Source: Haliotis asinina
Lineage: Eukaryota; Mollusca; Gastropoda; Lepetellida; Haliotidae
NCBI RefSeq assembly: GCF_037392515.1
Contig: NC_090290.1
Span: 20,101,753-20,165,752 of the forward strand
Reading direction: 5' to 3'
Length of the DNA stretch: 64,000 bases
Shown: positions 1-11,424 of the stretch, in pieces
How positions within the stretch are numbered: position 1 is the first letter of the stretch
How the letters are laid out: each line of letters opens with the position of its first letter
Position numbers and translations under genes: made by a program
Notes under the pieces: generated by a model
The model's input: only the letters and a program-made list of their open reading frames with translations
Told to the model about the DNA's origin: nothing
Database searches by the model: none

Positions 1-223
1 AATTGAATGTAACTAGCTGATTTTGAAGTTACGCATTCGGTATATTTTTGTCTAAAATGTTTTGTCCTTCAGTTTACATGATGCAAAAAATAAAATAAAT
101 AAATTACGTGTACAATACAAATGCATGTATAATTCTGTCTTGTATAAACGTTCGGGCTTGTGAAAGATTCCTGGAATCACATTAAAAGCATTTTTACAAT
201 ACCGCGTGCTTCTGACATTTTAC

Positions 224-890
224 CTGGAGGTAAGTGTAAAGTAGTGTTCAAACCGGGAATGTCGTTCCAGTTGGGAGGCGTTTGTTGAATTGTACCCCCT
301 GTCCTATTGACAGCGTGGGTCCATTGAAACCTCACGATTCCTCTCAAATTGGGTATGGCCGCAGTGGTTCTTCTTTCATACTTATCGTCATTCACTGCGA
401 TCACTTGCTTGTAGATTGGTGGGTCTTTCACAATCTGTTTCTTCAGAGGCAGGATTTTGTTAAGATATTTGCCGGTCTCGTGAACGTAATTACGAAAGTG
501 ATTCTGCCAGGTAATCACTAGTGGCTTGGAGACGTCAGTTATCCACTGGTAGCCATGGTCTTGCAATGCCGACGGTATGTACAGGACATGGTCTGGGTCA
601 GTCGTAACAGATGACTCTTTGTCGCACAGTGCAAACCTCCTCATGTATACAGAGTTGTTGGCCTTGTCAACAGCTTCAAGGACGAAGGAATACATCCCCG
701 GTTTTTCAGGAAGAAATGGCACAGGGAAGGAGATGGGAGATGTATGTTGCACTTCTCCGTGATTTACAGGTCCTGAAAGCTCTGACAGAGCCCCTCCTCT
801 ACTAGGGAGAAGTCTGTAGGCTTCCCATTTGTATTTGTCCATTCCAGAATTAACATCAGACCAGCCACGCCAATTCAATGTGATGGTGGT
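224..890 (-). CDS. Gene 2 exon 9: large extracellular exon
   Basis: A 667-nt exon starts in phase 0 after ttcttaccacag with TTITLNWRGWSDVNSGMDKY and runs about 222 codons. Motifs such as PGMYSFVLEAVDKANNSVYM and NLRGIVRFQW match an uncharacterised repeat family recalled from mollusc extracellular proteins. NNS, NRT and NTT sequons are present. I end the exon at CCAG|gtaaaa (224, phase 1). The frame also stays open to a TGA at 177, giving a short unrelated tail, so termination there is the alternative. I prefer the splice because the family normally continues past this point. Confidence 0.75.
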
Positions 891-1067
891 CTGTGGTAAG
901 AAAGAGGGCAGTGTTATTTGCTTTTGTTAAATTCTACTGGGCATCGACTTCCCAATCTAGCTTGGATGAACAACAAACATCAGATGACAAATGTGAATTA
1001 TATTTTCCCTATACCTGTATGCAATCAAATGTTAAGTATAGTCAGTGTTGTTTACTGATACTGATAC

Positions 1068-1260
1068 CTTTGTAAATTCAGGGGTGATTCGAAAAGCCGC
1101 ATCGGCGTCACTATAAATAGGCTCCACCAAGTCTATGTTAAACGCCACTGACTTGACTGTCTCATGCCCAATGAAACTCTCCGTAGCTGTCACGAGTCTC
1201 TTTCCTGTATCGTACAACTTCCGGTAGCCCCCACTTGTCACCCGGAATGTAATGTTCAAT
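1068..1260 (-). CDS. Gene 2 exon 8: extracellular beta-sandwich-like region
   Basis: A 193-nt exon, phase 2 to phase 0. The acceptor is gttcttctccag and the donor aaag|gtatca. It encodes LNITFRVTSGGYRKLYDTGK and ends with DADAAFRITPEFTK. An NIT sequon is present. Alternating hydrophobic residues suggest beta strands. It runs directly into exon 9, which opens with TTITLNWRGW, a motif that starts a repeat in the uncharacterised mollusc family I recall. Confidence 0.75.
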
Positions 1261-1929
1261 CTGGAGAAGAACAGTCGGTGTTCAGATCATGCCAAAGTAT
1301 GTGTAACTCTGAGATGTTCTTACCAGCATGGTGTTTATAGTAGCGATGTTGTATTGCAAGCTAAGGGGTTATTGTTATCCGATTAATTAGTCCTTTCTTC
1401 GAAGTAATATCAGTCATTCGTGACCACTAGCGTCTTAACAACAACAAAAAAAACAAACGTAGTTAAACGTGTTTCGAAAATGGCGGTACAATAGAACATT
1501 CAAACTTCGCTTAACTATGCAAACAACAATTCAAACATCATGTTTAAACTAAACGATTAGAAACATATTTACAAAGGGAATGACTATTTTGCTGTTTTGC
1601 TCGAGGTATATACGATATTAATGGTATTGCCATGTTTGGAATTTCCGAGTTATCTTTCCTTGGTAATAGTACTAGACTTTTTTCATCCCCATGCCCGTTT
1701 CCACCTCGACAATGCCCAGTCGTAAAAATGGCCACGAAAGAGGCACGTGACGCAATCAGGCTTGCCGGAATGACACGAGTAGTCACGAATGTATTCTCAG
1801 TCTGACTAAATGCCGACATTTCCTACTGTATTTGCCTTGACCGTAGGATTTCCGGGTTAGCGAGTTTTTACTGTAAAAGTGAGCGAGTGAGATATAGGGA
1901 GTGTGCAGTAAGTAATAGATTTCCTTGTT

Positions 1930-2160
1930 AGTGTGTTGTTTGACGCCGCTCTCAGCAATATTCCAGCTACATGACTGCAGTCTGTAAATGATCGAATCTG
2001 GACCCGACAGTCCAGTGACCAATAGCATGACCATCGGTCTGCGCGATTGGGAACCAATGACGTATCAACCAAGTCAGCGAGAGTGACAAACCGATCCCGT
2101 TAGTCGCCACTTACAACAAGGATGGGTTGCTGAAGCATTATGCTACCTCGGATCTTCACG
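1930..2160 (-). mobile_element. SINE copy (body type), degraded
   Basis: Matches the common SINE on the minus strand: CGCCGCTCTCAGCAATATTC near 1945, then the gcatcggtctgcgc-like and gtcagcgag-like blocks, ending at gatcttcacgg. Diverged from other copies. It lies in the intron between exons 7 and 8 of gene 2. Confidence 0.8.
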
Positions 2161-2319
2161 GATTAGTACGCAATAGTGATTTGAGTAGACAGATACGTGC
2201 AGTCAAGTAAGAAGTGTATACAGTAAATGTGTAAATTTTGTAATTTGGGAAAAAAATATTTTATATTATGCCGTGCACAAAACCAAAACCCCTGTTTAAT
2301 GGAAAGGGATTTTACATAC

Positions 2320-2449
2320 TTGTCTCCATCATGTAGGCGGCTGATGTACTGTTTTTCGAAGGAGCAAGTAACGATATCTCTGGGGTGCTTGGAATCAACG
2401 TTGTTATCACACATGTGGTCGATATAGGTGGATGTCACAAGGGGGCCAC
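2320..2449 (-). CDS. Gene 2 exon 7: extracellular region with two Cys
   Basis: This 130-nt exon starts in phase 1 after caccaag and ends in phase 2 at gtatgt. It encodes PLVTSTYIDHMCDNNVDSKH and continues through IVTCSFEKQYISRLHDGD. Its phases are the only ones that connect exon 6 (ends phase 1) with exon 8 (starts phase 2), which supports it despite its small size. It probably begins the first beta-sandwich-like repeat. Confidence 0.72.
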
Positions 2450-2599
2450 CTTGGTGAAAGGATACAACATGATATAAAACAACAGAAACAATAGAGATGA
2501 ATATTTCCATAGAATATAGAAACATTCAAAATCTGTTGGTTAGGAGAGAAATGCTGATAAAAATGGTCACACAGAATACACAGCAAATATGAACTTACC

Positions 2600-2890
2600 C
2601 TTTCAACATGAGACCAAAAATACAGAAAAGGTGGGTGAACGTAACAACGCTACCACGTTGGATTGTGCCAATCAACCAAACACACCAACAAGGCGAGACC
2701 TACATAACACGGTCGGCCACGATCAGCGGGTTCATAATTTTCGTTGTGGACTCATCACTGTCACTCCACAGCTACCGCAAAAAACAGGATTGAACAGTAT
2801 TCTTGCCCAGACAGCCAAGAACCGTCTACATGCACGTGCCACTGGTACTAGCCCGAGACGACATTTCGAGTCGTGTCTGATCGGAATCTT
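2600..2890 (+). pseudogene. Tc1/mariner transposase remnant, N-terminal part
   Basis: Plus-strand translation around 2720-2870 contains stretches such as ILAQTAKNRLHARATGTSPR, which resemble the second helix-turn-helix segment of Tc1-type transposases. It is decayed, with no intact frame. It joins directly to the 76-bp tandem array and, beyond it, to the catalytic part at 3870-4260, so all three appear to be one old element in an intron of gene 2. Terminal inverted repeats were not located. Confidence 0.5.
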
Positions 2891-2894
2891 TGGC

Positions 2895-3872
2895 TGCGAC
2901 GTTATTGGTGTCAAGGACACGGAGTATGGCCACAACAACTAAGAGGACGTGTTTGGTCGTTATCGTTGACTACGACGTTATTGGTGTCAAGGACGCGGAG
3001 TATGGCCACAACAACTAAGAGGACGTGTTTGGTCGTTATCGTTGACTACGACGTTATTAGTGTCAAGGACACGGAGTATGGCCACAACAACTATGAAGAC
3101 GTGTTTGGTCGTTATCGTTGACTACGACGTTATTAGTGTCAAGGACACGGAGTATGGCCACAACAACTAAGAGGACGTGTTTGGTCGTTATCGTTGACAA
3201 CGACGTTATTAGTGTCAAGGACACGGAGTATGGCCACAACAACTATGAAGACGTGTTTGGTCGTTATCGTTGACTACGACGTTATTAGTGTCAAGGACAC
3301 GGAGTATGGCCACAACAACTAAGAGGACGTGTTTGATCGTTATCGTTGACTACGACGTTATTGGTGTCAAGGACACGGAGTATGGCCACAACAACTAAGA
3401 AGACGTGTTTGGTCGTTATCGTTGACTACGACGTTATTGGTGTCAAGGACACGGAGTATGGCCACAACAACTAAGAGGACGTGTTTGGTCGTTATCGTTG
3501 ACTACGACGTTATTGGTGTCAAGGACACGGAGTATGGCCACAACAACTAAGAGGACGTGTTTGGTCGTTATCGTTGACTACGACGTTATTGGTGTCAAGG
3601 ACACGGAGTATGGCCACAACAACTAAGAGGACGTGTTTGGTCGTTATCGTTGACTACGACGTTATTGGTGTCAAGGACACGGAGTATGGCCACAACAACT
3701 AAGAGGACGTGTTTGGTCGTTATCGTTGACAACGACGTTATTGGTGTCAAGGACACGGAGTATGGCCACAACAACTAAGAGGACGTGTTTGATCGTTATC
3801 GTTGACTACGACGTTATTAGTGTCAAGGACACGGAGTATGGCCACAACAACTAAGAAGACGTGTTTGGTTTG
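2895..3872 (+). repeat. 76-bp tandem satellite, about 13 copies
   Basis: The motif starting tacgacgtta recurs exactly every 76 bases from 2895 to 3807 (13 starts), and the last unit runs into a different sequence at about 3872. Units differ by a few substitutions: ttggtg/ttagtg, aagagg/atgaag, ggtcg/gatcg. Copies 7-12 are the most alike. One unit translates as LRRYWCQGHGVWPQQLRGRV, like the Tc1 transposase segment just before its first catalytic Asp. It sits in the intron between exons 6 and 7 of gene 2. Confidence 0.95.
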
Positions 3873-4265
3873 GGTGACGAGTCACGTTTAGCCGTCATCA
3901 CACAGAAGGACGTCGTCGCGAGGAACGCTGGGATATAGGATATGATCAGGTACAACAATCTTGGCGATGTACTACAGATGACGTTCTTCATAGCTGTTAG
4001 GTTTTTAAAGCAAACATCAGTTTCAAAAGCGACCGACCGCACACTGCAGGACTCACAATAGCCTTTTAACGAAACCACAAAATCGAAGTAATGCTATGGC
4101 CCTAACAGTCTCCAAATAGAACCCCAAACCTTTACGGCATGCTCTTGATCAATGTCTGCAATCAACAGAGAGAGATCCTACAACAAGTACAGCAACTGCA
4201 GGATGAGTGTGAGAACATTCCCCAGGCCACCATTACTGACTGGGTCTAAGAGGCGACTACGCAGT
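3870..4265 (+). pseudogene. Tc1/mariner transposase remnant, catalytic and C-terminal parts
   Basis: Immediately right of the satellite the plus strand reads GDESR, corresponding to the Tc1 SDESRF motif with the first catalytic Asp, then HTEGRRREERWD-like sequence in a shifted frame. About 4130-4250 reads LQDECENIPQATITDWV, which resembles the C-terminal end of Tc1 transposases. The middle with the second and third acidic residues is lost or unrecognisable. Non-functional. Confidence 0.55.
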
Positions 4266-4822
4266 CCTGGACAATCGTGGGGACAAGGGAAATATCTTGA
4301 GGACACATAACTTTCACCGTGACATTCAACTATTTCATGTCTGCAATGGTGAAGTTCCGTCAGTGATAATGGCTTGAATACTTTTTTGTGATGTGTTGAT
4401 TATTTAGATAGCACATAAATTATAGATCTGACCTGGAGCATAAGTTTAAAATAAGGTGTCCCTGTCCGTAATATTGCTGGAATTTAAAAACAGATACTTT
4501 CTGTCTTTGAACGTTCAGACACGAACATGAAACCAGTTCGATGGAAACTGTTTACAGAATTGAACAAATGCAGCTTAATTGTGTCTGCAAATTATTCTTG
4601 GATTGTCGATTTATTGCTGGAATGTTACTAAAGATGGATAAAAACTACTCACTACTCACTCTCTGTAAGTAGGTCTGAATCAAGATATAGGTGTAAGGTT
4701 TACAATAAATACCGTATTAGCAAAGATAAAGACGTGATTAATATTCTCTGCATCGTGCATAGACGATTTATTGCAGTATATAGCCTAGTGTCTTGGTACT
4801 AGGTGCCAATCTCATTGCTTAC

Positions 4823-5077
4823 CAAGTCTAATATAGGCCCTGGTAATTCCAGTACGTGATTCTTCTATATAAGCAGGGGGCGCGGGAAGATCTGTGCATT
4901 GGGACATCGCACTGGCAGTAACAGTGAGGTTGTTTAGTTGGTTCAGGTTCGTCCATACGTTGGCATGTACTGGCTTCCCTGAACTGTCCGCTATGACACC
5001 ATAGACTTCCTCCTGTCCGCGGCGGTATAAAAAGCTGGCTTGCAGCTGGGTTATTTTCGGTGCCTGGATAGGTTTCA
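4823..5077 (-). CDS. Gene 2 exon 6: extracellular region
   Basis: A 255-nt phase 1-1 exon (85 codons) without a recognised domain. The acceptor is tttacacag and the donor gtaagc. The product has alternating hydrophobic strands such as EEVYGVIADSSGKPVHANVW, one NLT glycosylation sequon and a single Cys (SQCTDLP). In the uncharacterised proteins I recall, such a segment links the EGF modules to the beta-sandwich repeats. Phase fits exons 5 and 7. Confidence 0.75.
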
Positions 5078-5163
5078 CTGTGTAAATAAAGAATACATGA
5101 ATTCAAATTATCCGCACCTTTGATTAAATAGTGAAAGCCTATGCTTTTCGTAATAGAAAAGGA

Positions 5164-5400
5164 TGGTGAGTGAGTGAGTTTATTTTTACGCCACACTCAG
5201 TTATATTACGGACATGGCGGCGGTCTGTAAATAATCGAGCCTGGACCAGACAATAATATGATCAACAGCATGAGCATCTATGTGTGCAACTGGACACCGA
5301 TGACATGTGTCAACCAAGTCAGAGAGCCTGACCACCGGAACCCGTTAGGCATCTCTTTCGACAAGCAGGATCAATTCTAACCCGCACCTTCACAGGTCAG
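5164..5400 (-). mobile_element. SINE copy (body type)
   Basis: The left end is a gtgagtgagtgag tail followed by the shared tail and body blocks (ggcggcggtctgtaaataat, gacatgtgtcaaccaagtca). It ends near accttcacagg. It sits in the gene 2 intron between exons 5 and 6, about 90 bases upstream of the exon 6 acceptor. Confidence 0.88.
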
Positions 5401-5582
5401 AGAGGGGCTTACACACTCCACCCTATGACGAGTTATGGCCAGTGACCCATTCGTTTAGAGTTCATGTGACATTTATTTCAGATAAGCTTCAAAACGTTTT
5501 CGATGAAGACTGGCCGGGATTCTCTTAGATATTGTAAAATTAATCCTTTCTCCTTTTTGTCTTTGGAAACATCTGTACTTAC

Positions 5583-5690
5583 ACTCCTTACAAAACGATC
5601 CTGTAAAGTCGTCCATGCAGTTGCAGACAACGGTTTTGCCATTATCTTGACATTCCCCAGGAAAACACGGACGTTCGTGGTTACAGTCCA
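5583..5690 (-). CDS. Gene 2 exon 5: EGF-like module
   Basis: This 108-nt phase 1-1 exon encodes a second EGF-like repeat: DCNHERPCFPGECQDNGKTV, then CNCMDDFTGSFC. Six cysteines are present in EGF order. The acceptor is cttttag and the donor gtaagt. Confidence 0.87.
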
Positions 5691-6079
5691 CTAAAAGAAA
5701 CACACAACATTACGCTTACGCTCAAAGCATAGACAGAATGAGTCCCGTGTATCATATTCTTCTTCACGGACAAAATTCCGTGTCAAGTCTGTGACTATAT
5801 TAATCAATGGCTTCGTTTGCACGGACGTCATAGGTTCCAGATCTCATGTTTTATGAGTCGCCCCACACGTGTGGAATATTGTTTACTGGGGTCTTGAAGA
5901 AGTAGTAATAAAACCCGAATGTAAGCGAAACCACTTATTATAATTAAAACACGAAAGTCAAATTCTGCTACTTGTGTAGTATAAAAAATTTTTAGTGACA
6001 CTTTAAGACCATTTTGAGAACATCCTGGCATCAACAGGAAAATCACAGAGGCAGTAAGAAAATAATCTATGCTAAAGGA

Positions 6080-7560
6080 AAATAACAAATTTTACGAAAG
6101 CGTAATTGAAACAATGGGGAAAAGAATTGAAGCAATTGTAAACATCTGAAGCAATTACAAAACTGGCAGCAACAGTGAGATAATCCACACAATAAGAAAA
6201 ACATCAAAGTAACGAGAACGTAATCAAGACAATAAGAACATAATCAAAGTATCAAGAACATAGTCGAAGCAACCTGAAAATAATCAAAGCAAGAGGAAAA
6301 TTTAGAAGTAATGAGAACATAATCGAAGCAAAGGGAAAATACGTAGTCTAGTAATCAGAAGTAACGAGAACATGTTACAATGCTTCAGGAAAATACGTAG
6401 TCTAGTAATCAGAAGTAACGAGAACATGTTACAATGCTTCAGGAAAATACGTAGTCTAGTAATCAGAAGTAACGAGAACATGTTACAATGCTTCAGGAAA
6501 ATAATCCAAGTAAAAAAGTTATATCTAATTCAACAGGAAAATATATCGAATAGGAACATTATCTACGAAACAGGAAAATAACTGAATCAATTGGAAAATA
6601 ATCGCAGCAACTGGGAAATAATCTACTCAATAGGAAAAACTCAAAAGAACGAGAACTTAATCACGGCAATAAGAAAATAATCAAAGTTTCAAGAACATAA
6701 TCAAAGCAATAATCGAGGAAACAGGAAAATAACTGAATCAATAGGAAAATAATCGCAGCAACTGGGAAATAATCTTAACAAAAGGAATGCAATTGAAGCA
6801 AAGGGGGAAAAGGCAGAAGCAATAGGAAAAGAATCAAAATAATAAACACGTAATCAAGGCAACAGGAAAATAATTTAATCAATGGGGAAATAATCGTAGG
6901 AGCAGGGAAATAGTAGAACCAATAGGAAAGGAATTGGTGAAACATAATCGAAGCAATTTGAAAATAATCAAGGCAATAGCGTATTAATCGAAGTAACAAA
7001 AGTGTAATCTCAGAAATTGAAGCACAGAACATCGAGGTAATGATAACATAATCGAAGCAATAGAAAAATAATCGGAAGTATCAAGAACATAATGAAAAAA
7101 ATCAAGAAAATAACCAAACCAAAGGCAATATGTTCAATTCAACATGACAAAAATGACGAAGGAACGGGATAACTGAACCAAGTGGAAAATAATCGTCCCA
7201 ACAATGAAGTAATCGAAACAAGAAGAAAATGAATCTAAACAAAATGAAAATAGTCGAAGTAATAGGAATCAAGCGGAAAACGATGAAAGCATAAGGAACA
7301 TAATCGAAGCAACAGGAAGATAATCGCAACAATAGGAACATACTCGATGCAAAAGGAAAATAATCATGCTGTAGGGAAAGTAATCGAAGCAGTAGAAACA
7401 TAATCGTTGCAACAAAGAATTAATAAAAGTGGCAAAACTATGGATAGTTTAGAGCAATAGGAAACAACAGGAAAATAATCGCGGCAACAAGATGATAATC
7501 GAAGCAACAGGAAATTAGACGAAGCAACGGGAATGTAAAAATTACAAAGCGAAAATAGTC
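6080..7560. repeat. Degenerate ~20-bp A-rich minisatellite
   Basis: Roughly 1.5 kb of diverged units of the form aatcgaagcaacaggaaaat. Spacing is near 20 bases, with many substitutions and indels. Translated on the minus strand it gives Leu/Phe/Ser-rich pseudo-proteins that look like membrane segments but come only from the repeat. It fills much of the gene 2 intron between exons 4 and 5. Confidence 0.85.
6335..6500. repeat. 54-bp tandem triplication within the minisatellite
   Basis: The word acgtagtctagtaatcagaa starts at 6341, 6395 and 6449, so the period is exactly 54. The copies are essentially identical, unlike the surrounding diverged 20-bp units. This is therefore a recent local amplification. 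Confidence 0.95.
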
Positions 7561-7739
7561 GAAACCTATACCATTCCGATTGAAACAAATTGTTCTGCAA
7601 TATACATTCCTTCTAAACACCCCTTATATCGTGCAAAGGAAACCTGTCAACATTTAGAGACAGTGTTTCTCTAAACTATTACTGTACTGAATGTTTGATG
7701 TGTGAGGCCGTTTTAGTAATACCAGTATAAAAGCACTTA

Positions 7740-7915
7740 GTTGTATCCTACAGTATCAATATGGCACTGGTGTAAAAATAATCGCATTTAAACCAGACCA
7801 TACAGTGATTGTCATAGTGAGCATCGATCTCCTCAACTGGAACACTGAAACAACTGGTGTTTCCGTTCCCAGACCAACGTTCTATCAACTAGGCCACAAG
7901 GGTGCTATCCCCTAA
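7740..7915 (-). mobile_element. tRNA-like 5' half of a SINE (weak)
   Basis: On the minus strand, cttgtggcctagttgatag around 7880-7900 contains an A-box-like TGGCCTAGTTG followed by a tRNA-D-loop-like sequence. A good B box and a terminal tail were not found, so this may be a truncated tRNA-derived SINE or chance similarity. Confidence 0.35.
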
Positions 7916-8415
7916 ACGAATGACACAGAGAAAGGGCGGTCTCTGAAAATAGCTAAAGTAAATATATGTTCTCGACTACAGAGCAATGTTACATGACAAG
8001 TCTTAAAACCAGTTTTACATTTCTGTGTTACGTACAAGAATCTGATAACAAGACATGGGTAAATCAGAGCAGGGGTTGAAGTCTACAATATTTTATCCAT
8101 TCACCAACAATGGCTTTAATATTATGTGCTTAGCCCTTTTCATTAGTCCGACTCAAGTGAGTCTCGTCTGTCATGCTGGTATTCCCATATCAAATACTAC
8201 ACATCTATAGGACTTAAATAATAGATCATAACCACTCAGGTCATTGAGTACGCCTACAGCACGTGCTGCTGGGGATACATGTTCACCTCGGTTTGTTATT
8301 AGAGAGTATGAACTAGAGCCAATATAAGTCAGTCCTTGTGTCACAGTGAACAGGCATATCGTCACTTACATATTGATGCTTTATCATTAAAGATGCACTT
8401 AAACTCAGGTCCTAC

Positions 8416-8511
8416 CTCCACTGCATGTGTTGCCTGTGTATCCAGCCCTGCATCTGCATCTGCCCGGGGAGTAGCAAGTACCGCCATTTTCACACGGGGG
8501 GTAGCAATGAG
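8416..8511 (-). CDS. Gene 2 exon 4: EGF-like module
   Basis: This 96-nt phase 1-1 exon encodes one EGF-like repeat: HCYPPCENGGTCYSPGRCRC, then RAGYTGNTC. Six cysteines are in order with the usual CENGGTC and GYTG motifs. Like many extracellular modules it is a shuffling-competent symmetrical exon. The acceptor is cttcag and the donor gtagga. Confidence 0.88.
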
Positions 8512-9378
8512 CTGAAGAACAAGCACATATAACAGCATGTGAGGTTAATTTCTTACTGAGGACGGCAAGGACGTAGTACGAGTATATATAAATAACAACA
8601 TTTCGTCATATTTGTTAGTTCGTTGATTAACACCGAATACAGCAATACTATCTCACATATATGACGCCCTTTTAATTATCGATTCAAGATCAGAGAAACT
8701 GGTGGTTGATAGTTTGAGCAGCATGCCACGTTGTCAGTGTGCGGCGTTGATCATCGAAATGTCCATGACAGGATTTCTTACACATGTTGTCGTGATTACG
8801 CTGAAATATTACGACAAACCAAACAAATTACTAATAATAAATTAGTTAGCTGTTAGCTAGAAATATATATACCACAGTCAGTACAGACATAGTCATGAAA
8901 CCCGACACAAATCTATACATCAACGTTTCTATTAATACAAATACAGACATCGGCGAAAAAAACTAGGGTTTTGTGAGAGATATTTATGTCCCATGCATCT
9001 TCCATTTGTAATCGATTACTGGCAAAGAAAGATAACTTGGCCCGGCGAGTAGAGTGCGTTTACGAGAAGTAGGCGATGCACAGCAATCAGCAAAATGTGG
9101 TTAGTGAAAGGGAAAGCAGATGTAGCCTAGTGCACATGCAGTGCATGACGATGTAATTGATTCCGAGCGTAGCTGTACACGTCTTCTTCAAAATACTCTG
9201 ACGTGGTCGGTGGAGCAACTTCACGTAATCGTGGACAATGTGGGGCCCTTCGCTCACAAACTCAAGAGCCAAACGGCGGTACTCATACAGTCTAGTACGG
9301 GTCAGTTGTCAGATCTGCGCTTAACTCTATGTATTTAGCTGGCCTCATTAAAGATACAGGAGAGAAAACGGAACCTAC

Positions 9379-9476
9379 CAATGTTACAGTTCTGATCTCC
9401 GTTGTGGGTCCAGCCAGGGCAACACTTGTAAGTCATGTATGTAACTGGTGTTTGAATTTCTTCTCGATCACAGCAG
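9379..9476 (-). CDS. Gene 2 exon 3: second half of EMI domain
   Basis: The exon encodes CCDREEIQTPVTYMTYKCCP followed by GWTHNGDQNC. The YKCCPGW block and the following Cys are the hallmark C-terminal motif of EMI domains, found in emilin, multimerin and MEGF-type secreted proteins. The acceptor is tctgttgcag and the donor gtaggt. It starts in phase 2 and ends in phase 1, switching the gene to the phase 1-1 exon style usual for EGF modules. Confidence 0.85.
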
Positions 9477-9494
9477 CTGCAACAGATTATATCA

Positions 9495-9546
9495 TCTTGT
9501 GGTTTTCTTTCTTTTTTGTTTTGTTTTGCTTTGTTTGTTTGTTTTC
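9495..9546. repeat. T-rich simple repeat
   Basis: A run of tttct / tttgttttg units lies on the plus strand, just upstream (minus-strand sense) of the acceptor of gene 2 exon 3. Confidence 0.8.
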
Positions 9547-9814
9547 AGATTTATAGAACTATCTCTTGTCCACTCTACAGTAACGATTTCGTCGGGTGTT
9601 TGCTTAGAACATACATCCTTTGTCCAATCAATACCTTCACATCTCAAAGTTATATAATTCTGTATTATCTATGTAATACCTTGGTCCCTAAATAAATAGT
9701 AGTCCAGATTACACGCATCAGTCCATATAAAGCCAGTCACCGAAGTTAATGGAAATTATATTACCCTTGAAAGCAAACATATATTGTACTAGTGTCCATT
9801 CAAGATATGTTATA

Positions 9815-9900
9815 CGAAGCGAATGAGTAAGTGGGTGAGTCAGTGAGTAAGTGAGTGAGTTAAGAATGTAAGCCACCTCGCAATATTTCAGGCATGTCAT
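9815..9900 (-). mobile_element. (GAGT)n tail plus short SINE/LINE tail fragment
   Basis: Imperfect gagtgagtgagt copies at 9820-9860 are followed by aatatttcag-like tail sequence, then unique DNA. It is a short remnant of one of the (CTCA)n-tailed elements. Confidence 0.5.
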
Positions 9901-10140
9901 AACTAAACACAAGTTATAATTTCATAACAAAAACAAGGTAAGTTATAAAACCCTGTCAACAAAGAACTAGTTTATCACAGATTTTAATTTAAACCTATTA
10001 ATGAACTCAAAAATATTTGATTATATATTATTCATAAGAAAATGTAGAAACAGGCTACAGATGGCCAAAAACTCAAGGTAGATGCCCATGCTAGGGGCCA
10101 AGGGTGTTATACGAAGTGAATTCAATATTTAGTGACTTAC

Positions 10141-10209
10141 TGCCACCAACAATGGTACGTGCAGATTGTCGTGCTGATGTACTGTACCGCTTGATATGAA
10201 CAAACATGC
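10141..10209 (-). CDS. Gene 2 exon 2: first half of EMI domain
   Basis: A 69-nt exon follows a good acceptor (ttttcag) and precedes a consensus donor (gtaagt). Read in phase 2 it gives VCSYQAVQYISTTICTYHCW, with the Cys spacing that opens EMI domains. The other two phases give no cysteine pattern. Its phase-2 ends match exons 1 and 3. Confidence 0.75.
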
Positions 10210-10337
10210 CTGAAAATAGCAAAGAACGATTGTTAAAAAGAATTACATGCAACTGAATCTACTTTAGAGACCTATGCCTCTCCTCACACAGACTGAGCTA
10301 GCTGTAAATGTGAATAAACTTTTACTCAGTCACAGTA

Positions 10338-10575
10338 ATAGTGGGTGAGTTTAGTTTTACGCCGCACTCAGCCATATTCCAACTATAAGGCGGCAGTCTA
10401 TAAACAATCGAGTCTGGACAAGACAATCCAGTGATCAACAGCATCTACGCAGTTGGGATGCGATGACATGTGTCAACCAAGTCAGCTAGCTTGACCATTC
10501 GATCCCATTAGTGGCCACTTACAACATACATGGGTTGCTGAAGCTAGTCAAACCTGGACGTTCAAGGGTGACAGA
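10338..10575 (-). mobile_element. SINE copy (body type)
   Basis: Tail gtgagtttagttttacgccg at about 10345 is followed by the cactcagccatattcc, ggcggcagtctataaacaat and catgtgtcaaccaagtcag blocks and the gtggccacttacaacat segment. Orientation is minus. It lies in the first intron of gene 2. Confidence 0.88.
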
Positions 10576-10732
10576 AATTCCACCAGTAACATGTCAAACA
10601 AAGGACTCAGCAGTTCCCTCTAAAGTATAGACAAACAGAAATCATCACGTAATATGATTCATAAACTAACACATGTCCCAAACTATTTACATTTGACGAA
10701 TATTCATAAAGAAAATGAATACGTTGATCCAG

Positions 10733-10800
10733 GAGTGAGTGAGTGAATGTAGCTTTACGCCGCTTTTAGCAATACTCCAGCAATATTACGGCAGGGGACA
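10733..10800 (-). mobile_element. SINE tail fragment
   Basis: gagtgagtgaatgtagcttt followed by acgccgcttttagcaatact and ccagcaatattacgg matches the 3' tail of the tRNA-headed SINE type on the minus strand. The rest of the element is missing. Confidence 0.75.
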
Positions 10801-11424
10801 TGAGAAATGTGGTTTATTTGATAAAGAAAACAAAATATTAATGATTGTGTTTCATACTAAACAGAATTTCAGTAACATATTGTCAGAACCGATGTAAACA
10901 CAGATTAGTTAGAATCGTGTGCAAATGGGATTTGAAAGTTACTATAGCTCTATTCTTTATTGAATATCGGGAAAATACGAAACCTAAATTTGTAAGTTAA
11001 TTTACCGATCTGCACGATCGGGACGCGACCTTCGTGTCAGAATTCTTGTTTGATAAAACTGCTTTTCGCATTACAGTATGAAACATATTGTGAAACGTAC
11101 ATGTATGTTTTGCAATGTAGATAAAATGACTCGTTAAGCGTTAACATGTAATACGCATGAACAGACATTACAGACATACACAACGCAAGCATAACCAGTT
11201 AACGCTTTTTAAAGGCTGAAGTTAAAATAATGTTTATTTCAAAAACTTGAAAAAGATTCAATGACAGATTCATATTTTAACAATGACAATTGAAGAAAAG
11301 TTAAAGGGTTGGTGTTAATTTATGACGATAAATTTCTTTATGCAGAATGACACAATAATTCAACACGAATCAAAAAGGCATCATTTAAACAAAGTGTATA
11401 GAGTATATAGGTGAAATCGCCTAC

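Noticed and set aside
2895..3872. Possible CRISPR array
   Set aside because: Head-to-tail units without unique spacers, in a eukaryotic genome; a plain tandem satellite.
3851..4078. Minus-strand frame as a gene 2 exon
   Set aside because: Exons 6 and 7 already join in phase; the stretch is better explained as plus-strand Tc1 remnant.
5828..6088. Minus-strand frame of 86 codons with a hydrophobic start
   Set aside because: No splice or phase fit to gene 2, no domain pattern; it runs into the minisatellite edge.
6775..7620. Leu/Phe-rich frames that look like membrane proteins
   Set aside because: They follow the 20-bp minisatellite and have no stable start or homology.
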